Of a DNA stretch of 47,072 bases, positions 1-8,413 are shown piece after piece (position 1 is the first letter of the stretch; each line of letters begins with the position of its first letter). Source of the DNA: Nocardioides sp. AX2bis (GTDB taxonomy: Bacteria; Actinomycetota; Actinomycetes; Propionibacteriales; Nocardioidaceae). A model generated the notes under the pieces. That model ran no database searches. It worked only from the letters and a program-made list of their open reading frames with translations, and was not told the DNA's origin. The position numbers and the translations under genes are program-made. The stretch is taken from assembly GCF_902506435.1 (NCBI RefSeq), contig NZ_LR733215.1:3221597-3268668 (forward strand), read 5' to 3'.

Positions 1-199
1 ACGCGGACGACGTCCTCGGGGGCCAGGCTCTGGCCGAGGTCGTGCCAGGTGATCTCGGGGGCGAGCGCGTCGAAGACGGGCGTGCCGCGGGTGCGCAGCT
101 CCTCGAAGGCGCCGACGAACTGGTAACCGCCGCCGTAGCTGCCGCCGATCGCACCGAGCCTCGGGTCACCGGGCGCGTCCTGCTGCACCCAGCGCAGGC
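1..199. repeat. Left arm of 199-bp perfect inverted repeat (foldback at window edge)
   Basis: Bases 1-199 are the exact reverse complement of 508-706, which lies inside the hydrolase gene; identity breaks at base 200. The copied stretch carries the codons around that gene's nucleophile motif, in antisense. Any start codon placed inside 1-199 for the rightward hydrolase is therefore spurious. A foldback at a contig edge is typical of a chimeric read or amplification artefact; a genuine inverted duplication is the less likely alternative. Confidence 0.93.
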
Positions 200-200
200 G

Positions 201-1646
201 ATGACCACCGACGGCTGCCTGACCAGCGTGCCGGACCCGGGCACGGACGAGCCGGTCGAGATCTGCTGGACGCTCTTCCGTCCCGCCGGCGCGGACCGCA
301 CCGCCCCGGTCCCGATGATCATGCACAGCCACGGCTGGGGCGGGTCGCGGGAGACCGAGGCGTCGGCGTTCAACGACTTCCTGAAGCGCGGGTACGGCGT
401 GCTGTCGTTCGACCAGCGCGGGTTCGGCGAGTCCGGCGGCCAGGCCCAGGTGATGGACCCGGCCCACGAGGGGGTCGACGTCCGCCGGCTGGTCCGCATG
501 GTCGCGGGCCTGCGCTGGGTGCAGCAGGACGCGCCCGGTGACCCGAGGCTCGGTGCGATCGGCGGCAGCTACGGCGGCGGTTACCAGTTCGTCGGCGCCT
601 TCGAGGAGCTGCGCACCCGCGGCACGCCCGTCTTCGACGCGCTCGCCCCCGAGATCACCTGGCACGACCTCGGCCAGAGCCTGGCCCCCGAGGACGTCGT
701 CCGCGTCGAGTGGGCCGCCGCGCTCGGCGCCGCGGCCGTCCCGACCGACGCCCTGCCCGTCGGGGTCTACCAGGCGCTCGTCGAGGGCGCCGTGACCGGC
801 AGCTGGCCCGACGGCGACGGCCCGCTCGGCACCGACATCGAGGCGTTCATGCGGGACAACGGACCGCGCTACCAGGTCGCGCAGGGGCGTCGCCTCGACA
901 TCCCGGTCCTGCTCGGCCAGGGCACCACCGACTCCCTCTTCCCGCTCGAGCAGGGCTTCCGCAACTGGCAGCGGGCGATCACCCCGGCCGCCCGCCGCGA
1001 CAGCATCTTCGTGGGCTACAACGGCGGCCACGTCCTGCCGGCGCTCTTCCCCCGCGGCATCGACGTCACCTCCGACCCCTGCAGCGCCCGCCTCGCCGGC
1101 GGCGACTTCCGCGCCCTGTCGCTGCGGTTCTTCGCCGAGCAGCTGCGGGGCCGCGACACCGGCCTGCGGGGCTACGGCCGCTACCACCTCGCCACCCGCG
1201 ACAGCACCTGCACCACCGTCCGTACGGTGGCCGCCGACCGCGCCGTGGAGATCGGGACCGTCCGTACGCCCACCGTGGCCGGTCCCCAGGTCCTCACCCC
1301 GGTCCAGGCCGGACCGGTCCGCGTGGCCGGCACGCCCTACCTCACTGGCGACGTCACCACCCCGACCCCGGGCAGCCGCGCCTTCTACGGCCTGGCCGTC
1401 GGCACCAGCCCGGCCGACGCGACCCTCGTGCAGAACAACGTCCTCCCGCTCGACGAGCCGACCGCGCTGACCGATCAGCGGCGCCGCGTGGACCTGCCGT
1501 CGGTGGCCGTCGACGTGCCGCGCGGGCAGACCCTCTACCTGCTCTCCAGCCCCGTCAGCGACACCTTCGTCGGCATGGGCGGGCGGGTCCCGGGCCTGGT
1601 CACGATCGAGGACGGAGTCGTGCATCTTCCCCTCGTGGGCCGCTGA
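201..1646 (+). CDS. Secreted alpha/beta hydrolase, CocE/NonD (X-Pro dipeptidyl-peptidase-like) family; true 5' end missing
   Basis: Serine hydrolase of the alpha/beta fold. An early HSHGWGGS segment forms the oxyanion-hole region, GGSYGGG supplies the nucleophile serine (codon 565-567), and the aspartate of GTTDSLFP (930-932) and the histidine of GGHVLP (1029-1031) complete the triad. The last ~130 residues look like the beta-rich C-terminal domain of S15/CocE-type enzymes. Two cysteines near the visible N-terminus suggest an exported, disulphide-bonded protein. The frame stays open upstream to base 42, but 1-199 is a foldback copy, so those residues are not real. The ATG at 201 is only the first trustworthy codon; the signal peptide expected for this family is lost. 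The substrate cannot be predicted. Confidence 0.8.
   Translation: MTTDGCLTSVPDPGTDEPVEICWTLFRPAGADRTAPVPMIMHSHGWGGSRETEASAFNDFLKRGYGVLSFDQRGFGESGGQAQVMDPAHEGVDVRRLVRMVAGLRWVQQDAPGDPRLGAIGGSYGGGYQFVGAFEELRTRGTPVFDALAPEITWHDLGQSLAPEDVVRVEWAAALGAAAVPTDALPVGVYQALVEGAVTGSWPDGDGPLGTDIEAFMRDNGPRYQVAQGRRLDIPVLLGQGTTDSLFPLEQGFRNWQRAITPAARRDSIFVGYNGGHVLPALFPRGIDVTSDPCSARLAGGDFRALSLRFFAEQLRGRDTGLRGYGRYHLATRDSTCTTVRTVAADRAVEIGTVRTPTVAGPQVLTPVQAGPVRVAGTPYLTGDVTTPTPGSRAFYGLAVGTSPADATLVQNNVLPLDEPTALTDQRRRVDLPSVAVDVPRGQTLYLLSSPVSDTFVGMGGRVPGLVTIEDGVVHLPLVGR
508..706. repeat. Right arm of 199-bp perfect inverted repeat
   Basis: This is the source copy of the inverted repeat whose other arm is 1-199. It sits in the hydrolase gene and keeps that reading frame intact with the expected catalytic motif, so this arm is native and the other is the duplicate. 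The arms are separated by 308 bases. Confidence 0.93.
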
Positions 1647-1664
1647 CCCACCTACCCTGACCCG

Positions 1665-2921
1665 GTGCGCGCCCCCCGCTACGCCGCCGCGCTCGTCGCG
1701 GCCGGCCTCGTCACCCTGCTCCCGCTGACCACCCACGGCGCGGTCGCCGACCCGGGCGACCCCGCCCCGAGCCGTACGCCCGCCTCCTCACCCGCAGCGC
1801 CCGCCGACCCGGCGCCCGGGGAGTACCGGCACTCCTCCGACGGCGTCGTCGGCGAGATCGCACCCACCGTCCCCCCGGCCGCCCGCGGCCGCGTGACCAG
1901 CCGGCAGCTCCGCTCGTGGCAGGTCGCACCCGGCGTCACCGCCCGGTCGTGGGAGCGCACCGACTACCGCGGCAGGGTCCGCTACCACCTGGTCCGGGTC
2001 GACCCCGACCAGCCGGGCGTACGCCTGGACTACGCGCGGCGCGGGAAGGTCCGCACCACCGCCCCGCTCTCGCGGATCCTGGCGGTCGACGAGGCCGTCG
2101 CCGGCATCAACGGCGACTTCTTCGACATCAGCCGGACCGGCGCCCCGCTCGGCACCGGGCTGGACCTCGACCGCGGCCTGCTCCACGCGCGGGTGCAGTA
2201 CTGGAACGAGACGTTCTACCTGCGCGGCAACGGGTCCCCCGCGATCGGGACGCTGCCGATGCGGACGACGATCACCCAGCACCCCGACGTCCGGGTCACC
2301 AACTACAACGCCCCGTGGGTCATGCCCGGCGGGCTCGGCGTCTACACGCGCACCTTCGGCGCCCAGCCGGGGTACGACGCCGTGCAGGGCCAGCGCGCCG
2401 ACCTCCGCGTCGTGCAGGTACGCGACGGCCGCGTGACGTCACGCTCCACCAGCATGCCGACCGGCGGACGCGTCCGCGGCACGATGCTCGTCGGCCGGGG
2501 ACCGGGTGCCGCGGCCCTCGCCCCCCTCACCGTCGGCTCCCGCGTGACCGTGCAGCCGGGGGTCCAGGGCCGCACGACGATGGCCATCACCGGTGACGCC
2601 GTCCTGCTGGCCCGGGGCAGGGTGCAGGTCACCGACGACGGCGAGATGCACCCGCGTACGGCGGTGGGCATCGACCAGGACACCGGCGACGTGCTGCTCC
2701 TGGCCGTCGACGGCCGCCAGGACTCCAGCCGCGGGCAGACCATGGTCGAGCTGGCCCGGGCGATGAAGCGGCTCGGTGCCGAGAAGGCGCTCAACCTCGA
2801 CGGCGGGGGCTCGACGACCATGGTCGCGCGCCGCAAGGACGGGTCGACCGGGGTCGTCAACTCCCCCTCCGACGGCGCCGAGCGACCGGTGGCCAACGCG
2901 CTCGAGGTCACCTACCGCTAG
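1665..2921 (+). CDS. Secreted phosphodiester glycosidase family protein (NAGPA-like domain)
   Basis: Protein of 418 aa with an N-terminal signal peptide (about 1-28, hydrophobic, ending AVA), a Pro/Ala/Ser-rich linker, then a domain of the N-acetylglucosamine-1-phosphodiester alpha-N-acetylglucosaminidase (DUF2233) family. Characteristic segments are GINGDFF, a central NYNAPW, and a C-terminal LNLDGGGSTTM with a conserved aspartate. In bacteria this family is linked to cell-wall or exopolysaccharide sugar phosphodiesters; the substrate here is unknown. The GTG start at 1665 follows TACCCT (1653-1658) by 6 nt with no Shine-Dalgarno, so the mRNA is probably leaderless. It starts 18 nt after the hydrolase stop and ends on a CTAG shared with the convergent lipoprotein gene. 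Confidence 0.82.
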   Translation: MRAPRYAAALVAAGLVTLLPLTTHGAVADPGDPAPSRTPASSPAAPADPAPGEYRHSSDGVVGEIAPTVPPAARGRVTSRQLRSWQVAPGVTARSWERTDYRGRVRYHLVRVDPDQPGVRLDYARRGKVRTTAPLSRILAVDEAVAGINGDFFDISRTGAPLGTGLDLDRGLLHARVQYWNETFYLRGNGSPAIGTLPMRTTITQHPDVRVTNYNAPWVMPGGLGVYTRTFGAQPGYDAVQGQRADLRVVQVRDGRVTSRSTSMPTGGRVRGTMLVGRGPGAAALAPLTVGSRVTVQPGVQGRTTMAITGDAVLLARGRVQVTDDGEMHPRTAVGIDQDTGDVLLLAVDGRQDSSRGQTMVELARAMKRLGAEKALNLDGGGSTTMVARRKDGSTGVVNSPSDGAERPVANALEVTYR

Positions 2922-3433
2922 AACGGCACCGCGGCCAGGGCCACGAACGTCACCGGCACCAGGCACTGCACCGTCGCCTTCGGCGGGACCGCCTGCGCCG
3001 ACCAGGCGAGGCCCCCGCCGCCGTTCAGCAGCACGTCGGCGGGCTCGTCGCACCCGATCGACACCACCCCGGCCTGGAGCTCGAGCCCCCTGGGCACCGT
3101 GACGTCGTCGATCGCGGTGCGCAGGCGGCCACGCTCGGGGTCGTCGAACCGCGCGACGTACGCCGTCGCGTCGGCCGGCAGCACCACCGGCGTCAGCGTG
3201 GTCTCGACCGTGCCGCCCGCGGCCGGCAGCGCCACCACGTCGAGCAACCGTGCGCGCGGCGTCCGGTCGGGCGTCGGGGTGGGGTCGGGCGTCGGGATGC
3301 TGCTGGGTGCGGGTGCCGGGTACGGCGACCCCGCCGTGTCCGACGGGTCGTCGGCGTCCCCGCCGCCGCAGCCGGCGAGCAGCAGGGTCAGGGCGGCCAG
3401 GGCCGGTGCCGTTCCGTGTCGTCGTCCTCGCAT
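2918..3433 (-). CDS. Putative lipoprotein, hypothetical
   Basis: Protein of 171 aa with a type II signal peptide: basic start, Ala/Leu-rich core and lipobox LLAGC with the acylated cysteine at residue 22. A Gly/Asp tract and a Pro/Thr/Ser-rich spacer follow (about 23-60), then a ~110-residue domain with two further cysteines. It should be anchored to the outer face of the membrane. The domain is not recognised. The TAG stop overlaps the TAG of the convergent glycosidase gene in the palindrome CTAG (2918-2921), so the transcripts overlap tail to tail. A TAGCGT hexamer 9 nt before the ATG could be a -10 element. Confidence 0.7.
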   Translation of the reverse strand: MRGRRHGTAPALAALTLLLAGCGGGDADDPSDTAGSPYPAPAPSSIPTPDPTPTPDRTPRARLLDVVALPAAGGTVETTLTPVVLPADATAYVARFDDPERGRLRTAIDDVTVPRGLELQAGVVSIGCDEPADVLLNGGGGLAWSAQAVPPKATVQCLVPVTFVALAAVPF

Positions 3434-3512
3434 GGTGCTGAGACGCTAGCCCGCAGCCGTCGGTTCCCGCCCGCCCCGCGCCGGGTCCGGTCGTGGATGC
3501 CAGGCTGGCGTC

Positions 3513-4094
3513 GTGCCTGCCCGCCGCTCGTTCACCCCCGCCGAGCTCGAGACCTTCCGCGACACCGTCGTGCCCGACCTGGTCGACGACGACGTGCGGC
3601 TGCTGTTCGTGGGCATCAACCCCGGTCTCTGGACGGCGGCGACGCAGACGCACTTCGCCCGCCCGGGCAACCGGTTCTACCCCGCCCTGCTCACCGCCGG
3701 GATCATCGAGCGGCGGGTCGACCCCGCCGCGGGGATGACGTCCGAGGACCGCTCGCACCTGCTCGGCCGCGGGATCGGCATCACCAACCTCGCGCCGCGG
3801 GCGACCGCCAGGGCCGACGAGCTGACCCGTGAGGAGCTGCGCGCCGGCGGCGAGCAGCTGGTCGCGCTGGTGGCCCGGGTCCGTCCCCGCGTCGTCGCGG
3901 TCGCCGGGGTGACGGCCTACCGGACCGCCTTCGCCGAGCCGCGGGCGCGGACCGGCCTGCAGGAGCGCCGGCTCGCCGACGCGGCACTGTGGGTGGTGCC
4001 GAACCCCAGCGGGTTGAACGCCCACGACACCGTGGCGACGCTCGCGGAGGCGTACGCCGGGCCCGCGCGGGCCGCCGGCGTCCTCCCCGCCTGA
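3513..4094 (+). CDS. mug: Mismatch-specific (G/U-, G/T-type) DNA glycosylase, Mug/TDG family
   Basis: Base-excision repair enzyme that removes uracil, thymine or alkylated bases mispaired with guanine. Both family motifs are present: GINPGL at residues 34-39 (the catalytic Asn loop of Mug) and NPSGLNA at about 164-170 (the intercalating loop). Its 193 aa exceeds E. coli Mug (168 aa) by a short N-terminal extension. The GTG at 3513 is preceded by CAGGCT at a 6-nt gap and no Shine-Dalgarno, suggesting a leaderless transcript. It stands alone, with a convergent lipoprotein gene upstream on the other strand. Confidence 0.87.
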   Translation: MPARRSFTPAELETFRDTVVPDLVDDDVRLLFVGINPGLWTAATQTHFARPGNRFYPALLTAGIIERRVDPAAGMTSEDRSHLLGRGIGITNLAPRATARADELTREELRAGGEQLVALVARVRPRVVAVAGVTAYRTAFAEPRARTGLQERRLADAALWVVPNPSGLNAHDTVATLAEAYAGPARAAGVLPA

Positions 4095-4193
4095 CCCGTC
4101 CGGACGTCCCCGACCCCCGGGCGCGCCTGTGGAGGGTCAGCGGCCTGTGGAGAGCCGGTCGCGCGGATCGCGCGGAGGCGTGATCGTGCTGTC

Positions 4194-4673
4194 ATGGACG
4201 ACGACCTCCCCGACCTGACCACCCCGACCGACCTGAGCGGCGACCTCGACGACGTCGGCGCCTACCGCCCCACGGTCAACACCCAGGCCGACCTGGAGCG
4301 GTTGTGGCGGGTGCTGATGCGACCCCTGGGGTTCGCCGAGACCAGCCTGTGGGCGATGCTCCTCGACGCCGACGGCCGGCCGCTCCCGGTGCTGACCGAG
4401 ATCACCGACCTGGCCCACCTCCCCGATCCCGGCGAGACCCGGTCGATGGCGGCCTTCCTCGGCGACCTCGTCGACGAGCACGTGCCCGGCGGCCGGGTGG
4501 CGCTGCTGCGCACCCGGCCCGGTCGCGGTCGCGCCCGCCCCGACGACCTGGCCTGGGCCGCGGCGCTCCACACCGCCCTCGCCGCGGCCGGCGTGCCCGC
4601 GGACGTCGTCCACCTGGCCACCGACGACCAGGTCCTGCCCCTGCCGCTGGACGCGCTGCCGGTCTCGGCCTGA
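4194..4673 (+). CDS. Hypothetical actinobacterial protein
   Basis: Protein of 159 aa with an acidic N-terminus and no signal peptide or membrane segment, so probably cytoplasmic. Composition and codon bias are those of a real gene, and the ATG at 4194 has GATCGT 6 nt upstream. The second half (VALLRTRPGRGRARPDDLAW, then an Ala-rich helix and a VVHLATDDQVLPL strand) faintly recalls the JAB/RadC-like fold seen in unannotated actinobacterial proteins, but no catalytic metal motif is visible. Function not assigned. It converges on the phosphatase gene 23 nt downstream. Confidence 0.65.
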   Translation: MDDDLPDLTTPTDLSGDLDDVGAYRPTVNTQADLERLWRVLMRPLGFAETSLWAMLLDADGRPLPVLTEITDLAHLPDPGETRSMAAFLGDLVDEHVPGGRVALLRTRPGRGRARPDDLAWAAALHTALAAAGVPADVVHLATDDQVLPLPLDALPVSA

Positions 4674-4696
4674 GCGCCGCTCGGCGAGGCGGTGCC

Positions 4697-5281
4697 TCAG
4701 CCCTCGCGGACCTGTCGGATGACGGAGGTCAGGTCGAGCTCGTGCTCCTGGCGCCAGCGCTGCAGCCGCTTGCGCTCGGCGCGTCGGGCGACCATGCCGG
4801 TGCCGGAGCGCTCGTGGTGCCAGCGCAGGGCGTCCTCGGCGTAGGCGACGTAGGCCACCGGCCGGGCCGTACGGATCGCGTCCATCGCCTCCAGCGGGTC
4901 CCAGCCGAGCCCCAGGAGCACCGCGAAGCCGGCGCTCGGTCCCCGGTTGACGCCCATGTGGCAGTGGGTCAGCACCACGGTGCCCGGCTGCTCGAGCGCG
5001 GCGAGCGCCCAGGAGGCCGTCCGGTCGAACCACGCCGCGGGCACGCGCTGGCCGCGGTCGTCGATGCCGTCCCAGCGGTAGTCCACCGCCGGCAGCCGGG
5101 CCCAGGTCTCGGCGTCGCGCCACTCGATCCGGGCGTCGAGGACGTGGGTGACGCCGGCCTCGGTCAGCTCCAGCGCCTGGTCCAGCGCGATGTCGGCGTC
5201 CGGGTGCAGGTCGCCGCCCACCAGCAGCCGGTCGGTGACGAAATGGGCGTTGGCGAGGCGGAGGTCGGGGTGCGTCGGCAT
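4697..5281 (-). CDS. Dual-specificity protein phosphatase-like protein
   Basis: Cysteine-based phosphatase of 194 aa. The P-loop HCHMGVNRGPS fits HCx5R, with nucleophile Cys107 and phosphate-binding Arg113. The DGIDDRG segment (about 71-77) offers a candidate general-acid aspartate. The C-terminal third is basic and rich in Arg/Trp, which is unusual for the family. Cytoplasmic; the substrate could be a phosphoprotein or a small phosphorylated metabolite. TAGTCT lies 9 nt before the ATG, with AGGA between them. Confidence 0.83.
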   Translation of the reverse strand: MPTHPDLRLANAHFVTDRLLVGGDLHPDADIALDQALELTEAGVTHVLDARIEWRDAETWARLPAVDYRWDGIDDRGQRVPAAWFDRTASWALAALEQPGTVVLTHCHMGVNRGPSAGFAVLLGLGWDPLEAMDAIRTARPVAYVAYAEDALRWHHERSGTGMVARRAERKRLQRWRQEHELDLTSVIRQVREG

Positions 5282-5374
5282 GTCCTGCCCAGACTACGAG
5301 GCCGCGGCGACACCCGTACCGGTGTCGCGGCCCCGGTGGCCGGGGGGTGGGTGGGCGGACGGTAGACAGGGGCG

Positions 5375-6328
5375 ATGAGAGCCATCGGAGTCATCGAGTA
5401 CGGCGGTCCCGAGGCCCTGCGCGAGGTCGAGCTCGAGCAGGAGCCGCTCGGCCCCGACGAGGTGCGCATCGCCGTCACGCACGCCGCGGTCAGCCCGACC
5501 GACACCCTGGTCCGCAACGGCGCCCGCGCCGAGGGCGACCGCGCCCCCGACGTCGCCGACGTGCCCGGGATGGACGTCGCGGGACGGGTGGTCGACCTCG
5601 GCACCGCCGTCGGCGAGCGCGACGGCGAGTGGCTCTCGATCGGCGACCCCGTGATGGGGATCGTGGTCCCGTCGGGCCAGCACGGCGCGTACCGCACCGA
5701 CCTCGTCCTGCCCTTCGATTCCGTGGCCCCCGTCCCGGACGGCGCGTCCGGCGCGAGCGCCTCCACGCTCCCGATGAACGGCCTCACCGCCTGGCTGGCC
5801 CTCGACCAGCTGGGCCTCGAGCCCGGGCAGACGCTCGCGGTCACCGGCGCGGCCGGCGCCTTCGGCGGGTACGTCGTCCAGCTCGCGAAGGTGCGCGGGC
5901 TGCGGGTCGTCGCCGACGCCGCCGAGACCGACCGCGACCTGGTGGCCGGGTTCGGCGCCGACGTGGTCGTCGAGCGCGGGGACGGTTTCGCCGACGCCGT
6001 GCTGCGCGAGGTCCCCGACGGTGTCGACGGCCTGGCCGACGGCGCCCTGCTCGGGGAGAAGGCGCTGCCCGCCGTGCGCGACGGCGGCGCCGTGGCCACC
6101 GTGCGCGGCTACGAGGGCGACGGGTCCCGCGGCCTGCGCGTCACCCCGGTCTGGGTCCGCGACGCGGCCCGTCGCCGCGACGCGCTCGAGGAGCTGCGCG
6201 CCCTGGCCTCCGACGGACGGATCACGCTGCGGGTCGCCGACGTCCTCCCGGCCGGCGAGGCCGCCGAGGCGCACCGCCGGCTCGAGGCCGGCGGGGTGCG
6301 CGGGCGCCTGGTGCTCGACTTCAGCTGA
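5375..6328 (+). CDS. Zinc-independent quinone oxidoreductase-like medium-chain dehydrogenase/reductase
   Basis: NAD(P)H-dependent oxidoreductase of the MDR superfamily, 317 aa, resembling the QOR/zeta-crystallin branch. It has an N-terminal GroES-like domain (1-120) and a Rossmann domain opening at about residue 155 with TGAAGAFGGYVVQLAK. The catalytic-zinc cysteine and His/Glu ligands of alcohol dehydrogenases are absent. Likely role: NADPH-dependent reduction of quinones or enones. The ATG is preceded at 6 nt by TAGACA, close to a leaderless -10. It is monocistronic and followed by three 22-bp tandem repeats that fill the convergent junction. Confidence 0.85.
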   Translation: MRAIGVIEYGGPEALREVELEQEPLGPDEVRIAVTHAAVSPTDTLVRNGARAEGDRAPDVADVPGMDVAGRVVDLGTAVGERDGEWLSIGDPVMGIVVPSGQHGAYRTDLVLPFDSVAPVPDGASGASASTLPMNGLTAWLALDQLGLEPGQTLAVTGAAGAFGGYVVQLAKVRGLRVVADAAETDRDLVAGFGADVVVERGDGFADAVLREVPDGVDGLADGALLGEKALPAVRDGGAVATVRGYEGDGSRGLRVTPVWVRDAARRRDALEELRALASDGRITLRVADVLPAGEAAEAHRRLEAGGVRGRLVLDFS

Positions 6329-6331
6329 CCG

Positions 6332-6397
6332 CTGTCCGGAACCGTCACCTCGACTGTCCGCGAGCGTCATCTCGGCTGTCCGCGAGCGTCATCTCGG
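6332..6397. repeat. Three tandem 22-bp repeats between convergent genes
   Basis: Units at 6332-6353, 6354-6375 and 6376-6397. The second and third are identical; the first differs at five positions. Each begins CTGTCCG and ends GTCA(C/T)CTCG(A/G). The array fills nearly the whole gap between the stop at 6328 (+) and the stop at 6400 (-). It is not a CRISPR: there are no spacers. Confidence 0.9.
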
Positions 6398-6399
6398 CG

Positions 6400-6831
6400 T
6401 CAGGTGAGGCGCCAGACCCCCGGGGACGGGGCGACCAGGAGGCCCTGGTCGGCGAGGTTCTTGCGGGCCGTCCGGCAGGCGGTGCGCCAGCGCAGCTCGC
6501 CGGTGGGGCCCTTCTCCTGGTCACCGGGGCGGAAGACGTCGGCCATCCGCTCACCGACCGCGACCATGACGTCCTCGGCGGCAGCCTCCCCGCCGAGGTC
6601 CTCCAGGACCGCCAGCACGTGCGGCTCGAGGTCGGCGGCCGGTGTGTGCCGGCGGGCCCGCGCGGGCGGCGGGGGCTTCGCGGACGAGCCGGGCACCCGT
6701 GCCGTGGTGCGGGTCGTCCGGACCGGGGAGGCCTTCGGGGCGGGCTCCGGCGGCGGGGCCGGCGGGTTGCCGTGCACGCAGGTGCTCAGCGGCAGGTCAC
6801 AGTGCTCGCAGTAGTCGTCGATGGTGCTCAC
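6400..6831 (-). CDS. Zinc-ribbon plus winged-helix-like hypothetical protein
   Basis: Protein of 143 aa. An N-terminal CEHCDLPLSTC cluster (Cys8, 11, 18, with a following His) suggests a small metal site. A Pro/Ala/Arg-rich linker (about 22-65) follows, then a C-terminal ~75-residue domain ending GLLVAPSPGVWRLT. That ending and the preceding helices resemble the winged-helix domain at the N-terminus of Mrr-type proteins, so DNA binding is plausible. GTG start at 6831; AGGAG abuts it very closely, and TAGGTT (6846-6851 on this strand) could be its -10. Role unknown. Confidence 0.68.
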   Translation of the reverse strand: MSTIDDYCEHCDLPLSTCVHGNPPAPPPEPAPKASPVRTTRTTARVPGSSAKPPPPARARRHTPAADLEPHVLAVLEDLGGEAAAEDVMVAVGERMADVFRPGDQEKGPTGELRWRTACRTARKNLADQGLLVAPSPGVWRLT

Positions 6832-6857
6832 GCTCCTTCAGCGGAAACCTACGCCGG

Positions 6858-7871
6858 TCACCAGCGCCCGTGGACCTCGGCCCGGACCCGCTCGTCGTAG
6901 ATCCGCCGGACGCCGTCCTGCAGCGACGCGGACAGGGCGGGCAGCTCGCCGGCCGCGGCGTTGGCACGGGCCTGGTCGGCCGACCGGGCACCGGGGATGA
7001 CGGTGGAGACGCCGTCCAGCTGCGCGACCCACGCGATCGCGGCCTGCGCGGCCGTGGCGCCCTCGGGGCCGTGCTCGCGCACCAGCGCGGTGAACTCCTG
7101 CGCCGCGGCCAGACCGGTCTCCCACGGCACCCCGCTGAACGTCTCGCCCACGTCGAAGGCGCTGCCGTCACGGTTGAAGGTGCGGTGGTCGTCGGCGGCG
7201 AAGGTCGTCGACGCGTCGTACCGCCCGCTCAGCAGGCCCGAGGCCAGCGGCACGCGGGCGATGATCCCGACACCGGCCTCCCGGGCCGCCGGCAGGACGG
7301 CCTCCAGCGGCTTGAGCCGGAAGGCGTTGAGGATGATCTGGATCGAGGCCACGTGGGGACGCGCGATCGCGGCCAGGGCCTGGTCCACGGTCTCGACCGA
7401 CAGGCCGTACGCCCCGATGGTGCCGTCGGCGACCAGGGCGTCGAGCGCCTCGTAGGTGGTGTCGGCCTCGACGGTCGCGGTCGGCGGGCAGTGCAGCTGG
7501 ACGAGGTCGAGGGTGTCGACGCCGAGGTTCTCCCGCGACCGGTCGGTCCACGCACGGAAGGCGTCGATCGTGTAGTTCTCCGGCTCCTGCACGGCGCGGC
7601 GGCCCATCTTGGTGGCCACCGTGACGCCGTGGTCGGCGGGCAGGTCCTGCAGGAAGGACCCGAGCACCCGCTCGCTGCGGCCGTCGCCGTAGACGTCGGC
7701 GGTGTCCAGGAAGCGCACCCCGGCGTCGTAGGAGGCCTGCAGCACCTCACGGGCGTCGGCCTCGCTGACCTCGCCCCAGTCGGCCCCGAGCTGCCAGGTG
7801 CCGAGCCCGACGACCGAGACGTCGCGCTGCTCGCGGCCGCGCTGCGAGGAGATGAGGGTGCGGTGCTGCAC
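6858..7871 (-). CDS. Aldo/keto reductase
   Basis: NADPH-dependent oxidoreductase with the (beta/alpha)8 AKR fold, 337 aa. The catalytic tetrad is visible: Asp and Tyr in FLDTADVYGDG, Lys in VATKMGR, His in VQLHCPP. The C-terminal IPGARS loop binds the cofactor phosphate. The start is taken as the GTG at 7871 because GGAGG stands 6 nt upstream and the family N-terminus (HRTLI...VSVVGLGTWQLG) begins there; the open frame extends further but without family similarity. The MarR gene lies 38 nt upstream on the same strand and may be co-transcribed. Substrate unknown. Confidence 0.9.
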   Translation of the reverse strand: MQHRTLISSQRGREQRDVSVVGLGTWQLGADWGEVSEADAREVLQASYDAGVRFLDTADVYGDGRSERVLGSFLQDLPADHGVTVATKMGRRAVQEPENYTIDAFRAWTDRSRENLGVDTLDLVQLHCPPTATVEADTTYEALDALVADGTIGAYGLSVETVDQALAAIARPHVASIQIILNAFRLKPLEAVLPAAREAGVGIIARVPLASGLLSGRYDASTTFAADDHRTFNRDGSAFDVGETFSGVPWETGLAAAQEFTALVREHGPEGATAAQAAIAWVAQLDGVSTVIPGARSADQARANAAAGELPALSASLQDGVRRIYDERVRAEVHGRW

Positions 7872-7909
7872 GAGGTGCCTCCGGGGGTCGTACGGACGGG
7901 GTCCCGACG

Positions 7910-8407
7910 CTAGTGCGCGCCCGACCCACCCGCGGGTGAGGGGTCGCCGCCCTGCTCCGAACCGGCCCCGGAGGCGGCCAGGTCGGCCAGCACCCCCCGC
8001 ATCACGTCCCAGCGCGCGGCCCCGAGCCGGTCGCGCCAGGCCTGCTCCATCGCGCGCACCGCGCGGTCCCCCGCGGCCGCGGCCGCGGCCCCGGCGTCGG
8101 TCAGCACGAGCAGGCGTACCCGCCTGTCGGCCTCGTCGCGCTCGGTCCGCAGCAGGCCCTGCCGCTCGAGCTCCCGGGCGAACTCGCCCATCGACTGCGG
8201 GGTCATCCCGGCGACGGTGGCGAGGTCGCCGACCCGGATGCCGCCGGTCGGCACCATGCTCAGCACCCGGTGCTGGGAGCTGCGCAGCCACGCCCAGTCC
8301 GCCTCGGCGGTGCGGGCCAGCATGTCGTCGCGCAGGATCCGCAGCGTGCGGTCCAGCAGCTCGAAGACGTGCGCGTCCCCGCCGGTCCCCACCTCGCCCT
8401 TGACCAC
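7910..8407 (-). CDS. MarR family transcriptional regulator
   Basis: Winged-helix repressor of 165 aa. The recognition region is VGDLATVAGMTPQSMGEFARELERQGLL, followed by the wing RTERDEADRRVRLLVLT, typical of MarR. Long C-terminal helices would form the dimer interface; the last ~15 residues are Gly/Ser-rich. Start GTG at 8407. The segment 8408-8425 holds a TAACCT hexamer at a 7-nt gap inside one of two near-identical palindromes, so autorepression of a leaderless promoter is likely. It is divergent from a phosphotransferase gene and upstream of the aldo/keto reductase; both are candidate targets. Confidence 0.88.
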   Translation of the reverse strand: MVKGEVGTGGDAHVFELLDRTLRILRDDMLARTAEADWAWLRSSQHRVLSMVPTGGIRVGDLATVAGMTPQSMGEFARELERQGLLRTERDEADRRVRLLVLTDAGAAAAAAGDRAVRAMEQAWRDRLGAARWDVMRGVLADLAASGAGSEQGGDPSPAGGSGAH

Positions 8408-8413
8408 GATGTG

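Noticed and set aside
42..200. N-terminal extension of the first hydrolase
   Set aside because: The encoded residues come from the inverted copy of the gene itself, not from a native leader.
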